In this document: positions 60,288 through 64,000 of the stretch, piece by piece | Layout of the letters: each line of letters opens with the position of its first letter | Position numbering within the stretch: the stretch's first letter is position 1 | Source: Rhodocyclaceae bacterium | Lineage (GTDB): Bacteria > Pseudomonadota > Gammaproteobacteria > Burkholderiales > Rhodocyclaceae | DNA length: 64,000 nt | Assembly: GCA_018261935.1 (NCBI GenBank) | Contig: JAGTRP010000006.1 | Location: 124,001 to 188,000 of the forward strand | Direction of reading: 5' to 3' | The notes under the pieces: model-generated | The model's database searches: none | What the model was told of the DNA's origin: nothing | What the model saw: the letters and a program-made list of their open reading frames with translations, nothing else | Translations under genes and position numbers: made by a program

Positions 60288-61380
60288 GTCGGTACTGGCC
60301 GTGACCCTCGCATTTCTTCTGGAGAGTTGCGCCAATGTGGCCTACTACACCCAGGCAGTGGGCGGCCACCTTCGCGTCATGCAGGCCGCGGAACCCATTC
60401 CCCGCATCATCCATGATCCATCCACTGCCCCCAGCCTCCGGAAAAAGCTGGAAAAGACTGCCGAGATCCGGGAGTTTGCCAGCCGCGAGCTCGCCCTGCC
60501 AGAGAACGGCAGCTACCGCAGCTACGCCGACCTGGGCCGCCCTTACGTCGTCTGGAACGTATTCGCAGCCAAGGAGTTATCCATGGACCTGGAAGAGTGG
60601 TGCCTTCTCTTCGTTGGCTGCGTCAATTACCGAGGTTACTACGACCGGGCGGCTGCCGAGGACTTCGCCCGAGGATTGCGGGCGCGGGGCCTGGAAACCT
60701 ATGTAGCGAACATACCTGCCTATTCCACCCTGGGGTTTTTCGACGACCCCGTGCTGAATACCTTCCTGCGCTTCGGCGAAGAGGAGGTCGCCCGCACGGT
60801 ATTTCACGAGTTGGCTCACCAGGTGGTGTTCGTGCGAGGGGACTCCTCCTTCAACGAATCTTTCGCCACCACGGTGGAAACCGAAGGGATGCGCCGCTGG
60901 CTGGCCCACCAGGCCGACCCGGCCCGCTTCCGGGAGTTCGAAGCCCGACAGCAGCGCAAAGCCCGGTTCAAGGAATTGGTGACGGAATACAGCGACAGGT
61001 TGCGGGAAATCTACTCGTGCCCCTGGCCGGAGGAAGAAAAACGGCGAGCCAAGCAGGAAACCCTGGACAGCCTGCGGCTGGCCTATGCCCGCCTCAAGTC
61101 CTCCTGGGGCGGCGCCAGCGGCTACGATGCCTTTTTCGACGCCGGCCTGAACAACGCGAGACTGGGCTCCGTCGGCCTATACACCAAGCTGGTTCCGGCC
61201 TTTGAGGCTTTGCTGGAACAGGTCGGCCACGACCTGCCGGCCTTCTATCGACGGGTGGAGGATCTCGCCCACCTCGACAAGGAAGAGCGCCGGGCCGCCC
61301 TGGATCTTCTCCTGGACGCCCCCAGGCTCAATTTTCCACGCCAGACATCCTCCGTCGTGGGCCAAGGAAACTACCCGTGA
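60280..61380 (+). CDS. Predicted lipoprotein aminopeptidase (zinc)
   Basis: Member of the 'predicted aminopeptidase' family (PF10023-like). It has 366 residues from the ATG at 60280. The N-terminal signal ends LLESC with Cys17 followed by ANVAYYTQAVGGHL, the conserved opening of the family; Glu at -2 of the lipobox is unusual. The zinc site is HELAH (176-180) with a third ligand likely Glu193 in FNESFATTVE. The C-terminal half is helical. It overlaps the hydrolase gene. The enzyme is probably anchored in the envelope; the substrate is unknown. Confidence 0.9.
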   Translation: MLKSVLAVTLAFLLESCANVAYYTQAVGGHLRVMQAAEPIPRIIHDPSTAPSLRKKLEKTAEIREFASRELALPENGSYRSYADLGRPYVVWNVFAAKELSMDLEEWCLLFVGCVNYRGYYDRAAAEDFARGLRARGLETYVANIPAYSTLGFFDDPVLNTFLRFGEEEVARTVFHELAHQVVFVRGDSSFNESFATTVETEGMRRWLAHQADPARFREFEARQQRKARFKELVTEYSDRLREIYSCPWPEEEKRRAKQETLDSLRLAYARLKSSWGGASGYDAFFDAGLNNARLGSVGLYTKLVPAFEALLEQVGHDLPAFYRRVEDLAHLDKEERRAALDLLLDAPRLNFPRQTSSVVGQGNYP

Positions 61381-61498
61381 CCGCTCATGCCGGCCCGGCT
61401 TGGCTCTACGGGCTGCAGCCATCACCTCCAGGTAGAGCTGCTTGTCATCGCATTTCTTGGCGACAGGATGCCTTATTGCCGGCGGCACCCCCTCCCGG

Positions 61499-62578
61499 TC
61501 AAAGCGAGGGAGAGCCCTGAGCCGGCTTCCCTGCCGTCCGCTGCAACTCGCTGATGCGTTGCTTATACACATCGGCCAGGCAGGAGGACGTGGCGCATTT
61601 GTTGCGGACCTGCCGCAACCAGTCCATCTGCTGGCTCTTCAGCGTATTGCTGTTTTCGGCCTGGCTCAGTGATTGTCTGTAAAGCACGCTGAGTTCGCCA
61701 TCCAGCCTGGCGAGGCCGGCATCGGCGCAGATCATCTTTTCCACCGGCGAGGTGGCCTTGCTGCAGTCGAAGCTCGCGGATTGGGCTGGCGGCACCCCGG
61801 CGCCGGGCTCTTGCCGGGAGCCGAGCGGCACACCCCGGATGTCGCCGGTATTCAGTTTGACCGTCATCTTGAGCGAATGCGGCTTGGGCGGGCGACCGCA
61901 CATCATGATGCCGGACAGGCCGATCTGGTCGTTCCCCTGCCATTCCAGGCTGTCCAGATCGATGGCGTATTCTTCGTCGCCGGGCCTGCAATTCAACGGA
62001 CGCGCTGCCGCCTGGACGGCATCCTGGAAATAGACGTCGCGACTCTCGCCTTTCCTGATATCCAGCACCGAGAGCCATTGGTCTCCTTCCCCACTTACGG
62101 GGATGACGGCAAATGAATCATCCTTGGCCCACCAGACCTGCGCCGGCACCGGGTACTTCGCCCAGGACATGTCGCGAATCCCGCCGTTCCTGACATCCAC
62201 CAGATATTGGAACCAGCACATCCTGGATTGGGACCCGGCGGGCTCGCAAGCGAGCAGCAGGGCCAGATTGCCGGAAAGGCTAAGAGGAGAGATTTTCACT
62301 TCGGAGGGATTGTTGCTGGCCTTTCCAGCGCCATCCAATACCTTGACCCGCGGCTGGAGCGTTTTTCCGTGATAGGACAGGACGCCGTCACGGGAGAGCC
62401 CAAAGCCCGCTGGGTGCTGTTGGCCCGGCTTGAGGGAAACCCAGGGGACGTCCAATTTCTTGTCGTTGCTTTCGACCACCGCAGCCACGGATTGGCCTGG
62501 CTTCGCCACCGCATTGCCAGCCAAGAGCAATCCCATGGCCAACAGGGTTGTGAGAACCGGGAAACTGATTGAATTCAT
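61499..62578 (-). CDS. Secreted protein with C-terminal LprI-like domain
   Basis: A 359-residue exported protein. The ATG at 62578 gives a clear signal peptide ([20 protein letters not shown] ending AVA at ~25). The large N-terminal part (about 30-250) is rich in beta strands and Trp/Gly, with four or more cysteines ([12 protein letters not shown]); I do not recognise it. The C-terminal ~75 residues match LprI/DUF1311: [24 protein letters not shown], then [16 protein letters not shown] and [13 protein letters not shown]. LprI-type domains can inhibit lysozyme. It is single, convergent with the aminopeptidase gene across 118 featureless bases. Confidence 0.82.
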   Translation of the reverse strand: MNSISFPVLTTLLAMGLLLAGNAVAKPGQSVAAVVESNDKKLDVPWVSLKPGQQHPAGFGLSRDGVLSYHGKTLQPRVKVLDGAGKASNNPSEVKISPLSLSGNLALLLACEPAGSQSRMCWFQYLVDVRNGGIRDMSWAKYPVPAQVWWAKDDSFAVIPVSGEGDQWLSVLDIRKGESRDVYFQDAVQAAARPLNCRPGDEEYAIDLDSLEWQGNDQIGLSGIMMCGRPPKPHSLKMTVKLNTGDIRGVPLGSRQEPGAGVPPAQSASFDCSKATSPVEKMICADAGLARLDGELSVLYRQSLSQAENSNTLKSQQMDWLRQVRNKCATSSCLADVYKQRISELQRTAGKPAQGSPSL

Positions 62579-62833
62579 TGGAAACAATCCCTCATGTCGG
62601 CATGGGTAGCGGAAAGATTGGTTAGCCTCGTCCCCGAGACCATGGCACCCTGCGGGCGACAAGTCAAAGGCTGGATCATCCCGATTCAACCAGCCGCCTT
62701 CGGCCGGCTGAAAGCACCGCTTTTCGGACACTACCGAAGCCGGCCTCCCCAAGCTCAGTCCGGGACGAATTCCTGCTCCTTCAGGTATCCTCGCCGCCAG
62801 GATCATTCTTTGGCGATTTCTGTCGCTATCGGC

Positions 62834-63934
62834 ATGGAAGCTGTAGATGCGGTGGTGATTGGGGCGGGCGTAGTCGGGTTGGCGTGTGCCCGAGCCTTGG
62901 CGATGCGCGGATGCGAAACCGTGGTGCTCGAACGTCACGATGCCTTCGGGACGGAGACCAGCGCCCGCAACAGCGAGGTGATCCATGCCGGACTGTATTA
63001 CCCCTGCGGCTCGCTGAAAGCCAGATTGTGCGTCGAGGGAAACGGACTCCTCTACGCCTTCTGCGCGACCCATGGCATTGAGCATCGGCGCTGTGGCAAG
63101 CTGATCGTCGCCACCTCGGCGGCCCATGAAGCGAAGTTGCAGGAATTGCGCACTCAGGGAGAGTCAAACGGCGTCTCAGGATTGGAGTTGCTTTCCGCCG
63201 GGCAGGTACGGGCCCTGGAGCCGGAACTTCGATGCACAGCCGCCCTGCTTTCGGCGACCACCGGAATTATCGACAGCCATGGCCTGATGCTCGCGATATG
63301 CGGTGATGCGGAGCGCCACGGCGCCGTCCTTGCACTCCAGAGTCCCTTCCTACGAGGAAGTGTTGGCGGCAAAGAAATCTTGCTGGAAGCCGGCTCCACG
63401 GAAACCATGCAGCTGAGGTCCTCGATTGTCGTCAATGCAGCCGGACTCGACGCTCAGCGGGTTGCCTCCCTGCTTGACGGCTTCCCTGCGCAGCACGTTC
63501 CTCCGCGTTTCCTGGCCAAGGGAAACTACTACGCCCACGCAGCCCGGGTCCCGTTTTCCCATTTGATCTACCCTGTGCCCGAACCAGGCGGCTTGGGCGT
63601 GCATCTCACTCTCGACCTGGGGGGACAAGCTCGTTTTGGTCCCGATGTTGAGTGGATCACGGAAGCCGACTACGCTGTCGCCCCGGATCGAGCAGAGCGC
63701 TTCTACTCGGAGGTTCGGCGCTATTGGCCAGCACTGCGCGACGGCGGGTTGGCACCGGCATTTTGCGGCATCCGCCCCAAAATATCCGGCCCCGACGATG
63801 CTGCTACCGATTTCATGATTCAAGGCCCCGAAACCCATGGAAAGCCCGGACTGGTCAATCTGTTCGGCATCGAGTCGCCAGGACTTACTTCATGCCTTTC
63901 TATTGCGGAACACGTCGCCTCTCTGGTCTTGTAG
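62834..63934 (+). CDS. FAD-dependent oxidoreductase (L-2-hydroxyglutarate dehydrogenase-like)
   Basis: Flavoprotein of the DAO/LhgO group. It has 366 residues from the ATG at 62834. The dinucleotide fold is [16 protein letters not shown] (GxGxxG at 10-15), then VVLERHD. The segments [16 protein letters not shown] and the C-terminal [17 protein letters not shown] and [20 protein letters not shown] are characteristic of LhgO-like proteins. It probably oxidises a 2-hydroxyacid; the exact substrate is not fixed. The 255-base gap upstream holds only an imperfect hairpin (62691-62710) and no clear gene. Confidence 0.88.
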   Translation: MEAVDAVVIGAGVVGLACARALAMRGCETVVLERHDAFGTETSARNSEVIHAGLYYPCGSLKARLCVEGNGLLYAFCATHGIEHRRCGKLIVATSAAHEAKLQELRTQGESNGVSGLELLSAGQVRALEPELRCTAALLSATTGIIDSHGLMLAICGDAERHGAVLALQSPFLRGSVGGKEILLEAGSTETMQLRSSIVVNAAGLDAQRVASLLDGFPAQHVPPRFLAKGNYYAHAARVPFSHLIYPVPEPGGLGVHLTLDLGGQARFGPDVEWITEADYAVAPDRAERFYSEVRRYWPALRDGGLAPAFCGIRPKISGPDDAATDFMIQGPETHGKPGLVNLFGIESPGLTSCLSIAEHVASLVL

Positions 63935-64000
63935 TTTCCTGACAGGATGGCGGTTGCATTTGAGGCGACCGCAAAAGAAAACGGCCCTCCGGATGGAGAG

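Noticed and set aside
62691-62710. Imperfect hairpin (CAGCCGCC-TTC-GGCCGGCTG) between the LprI-domain gene and the FAD oxidoreductase.
   Set aside because: It lies between divergent genes, has a bulge and no T-run, so neither terminator nor clear operator can be claimed.
1-64000. Mobile elements, phage genes, CRISPR repeats, tRNA or rRNA genes, anti-phage systems.
   Set aside because: I found no transposase, integrase, terminal repeats, repeat-spacer pattern, tRNA-like cloverleaf or defence-type domain anywhere in the window; the gene order is a conserved chromosomal motility and respiration locus.

Overview
The window comes from a GC-rich betaproteobacterium. Gene content and protein style suggest the Rhodocyclales (Azospira/Dechlorosoma/Azoarcus-like), but this is inference: there is no rRNA or marker gene here to fix the genus. 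It holds one very large motility and chemotaxis locus (about 1-49.5 kb), a cytochrome cbb3 oxidase locus (50.3-58.7 kb) and a short stretch of unrelated metabolic and envelope genes (58.7-64 kb). I saw no tRNA, rRNA, insertion sequence, prophage or CRISPR array. No gene-free stretch exceeds 300 bases.

Flagellar layout. 1-5.5 kb (+): end of flagellin fliC, then flaG, fliD, fliS, fliT, a second FliK-like gene, a stand-alone FlhB C-terminal domain (FlhX-like) and a YcgR-type c-di-GMP brake. 5.5-8.4 kb (-): fliE and the two-component pair flrC/flrB. 8.5-19.3 kb (+): fliFGHIJ, then fliKLMNOPQR. 19.3-30.5 kb (-): a coupled lipoprotein gene, flgL, flgK, then flgJ to flgB. 30.7-32.2 kb (+): flgA, flgM, flgN. 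32.2-40.1 kb (-): flhB-flhA-flhF-flhG-fliA-motC-motD, largely overlapping. 40.2-49.5 kb (-): motA-motB, a decayed cheY, cheR, a receiver-less cheB, a STAS protein, then cheV-cheV-cheY-cheZ-cheA. Stator pairs are therefore duplicated (MotAB and MotCD).

Regulation read from the DNA. Good sigma-54 (-24/-12) elements precede fliE, flgB, fliK and the cheY-remnant/cheR unit; a weaker one precedes fliF. This fits control by FlrC. Strong sigma-28 elements with exact 11-base spacers precede flgM and the cheV-cheA operon; weaker ones precede flgK and ycgR. FliA and FlgM are both encoded here. This is a Pseudomonas/Vibrio-type hierarchy, but its usual master activator (FlrA/FleQ) is not in the window.

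Respiration. ccoNOQP and ccoGH are on the minus strand, each unit with a near-perfect FNR/ANR box, and ccoH is followed 3 bases later by a 45-residue DUF3149 membrane microprotein. ccoI-ccoS form a separate unit just upstream. A Nudix hydrolase lies between motA and this locus. The right end carries an SDR dehydrogenase, an alpha/beta hydrolase coupled to a lipoprotein aminopeptidase, an LprI-domain secreted protein and an FAD oxidoreductase.

Most unusual points: the truncated, frameshifted cheY fused by an ATGA overlap to cheR and still carrying a sigma-54 promoter; the receiver-less CheB; a chemotaxis set with two CheV but no CheW here; an FlhG whose P-loop lysines are missing; the second FliK/FlhB-C switch pair; and repeated modules in FlgK that recur in FlgL.
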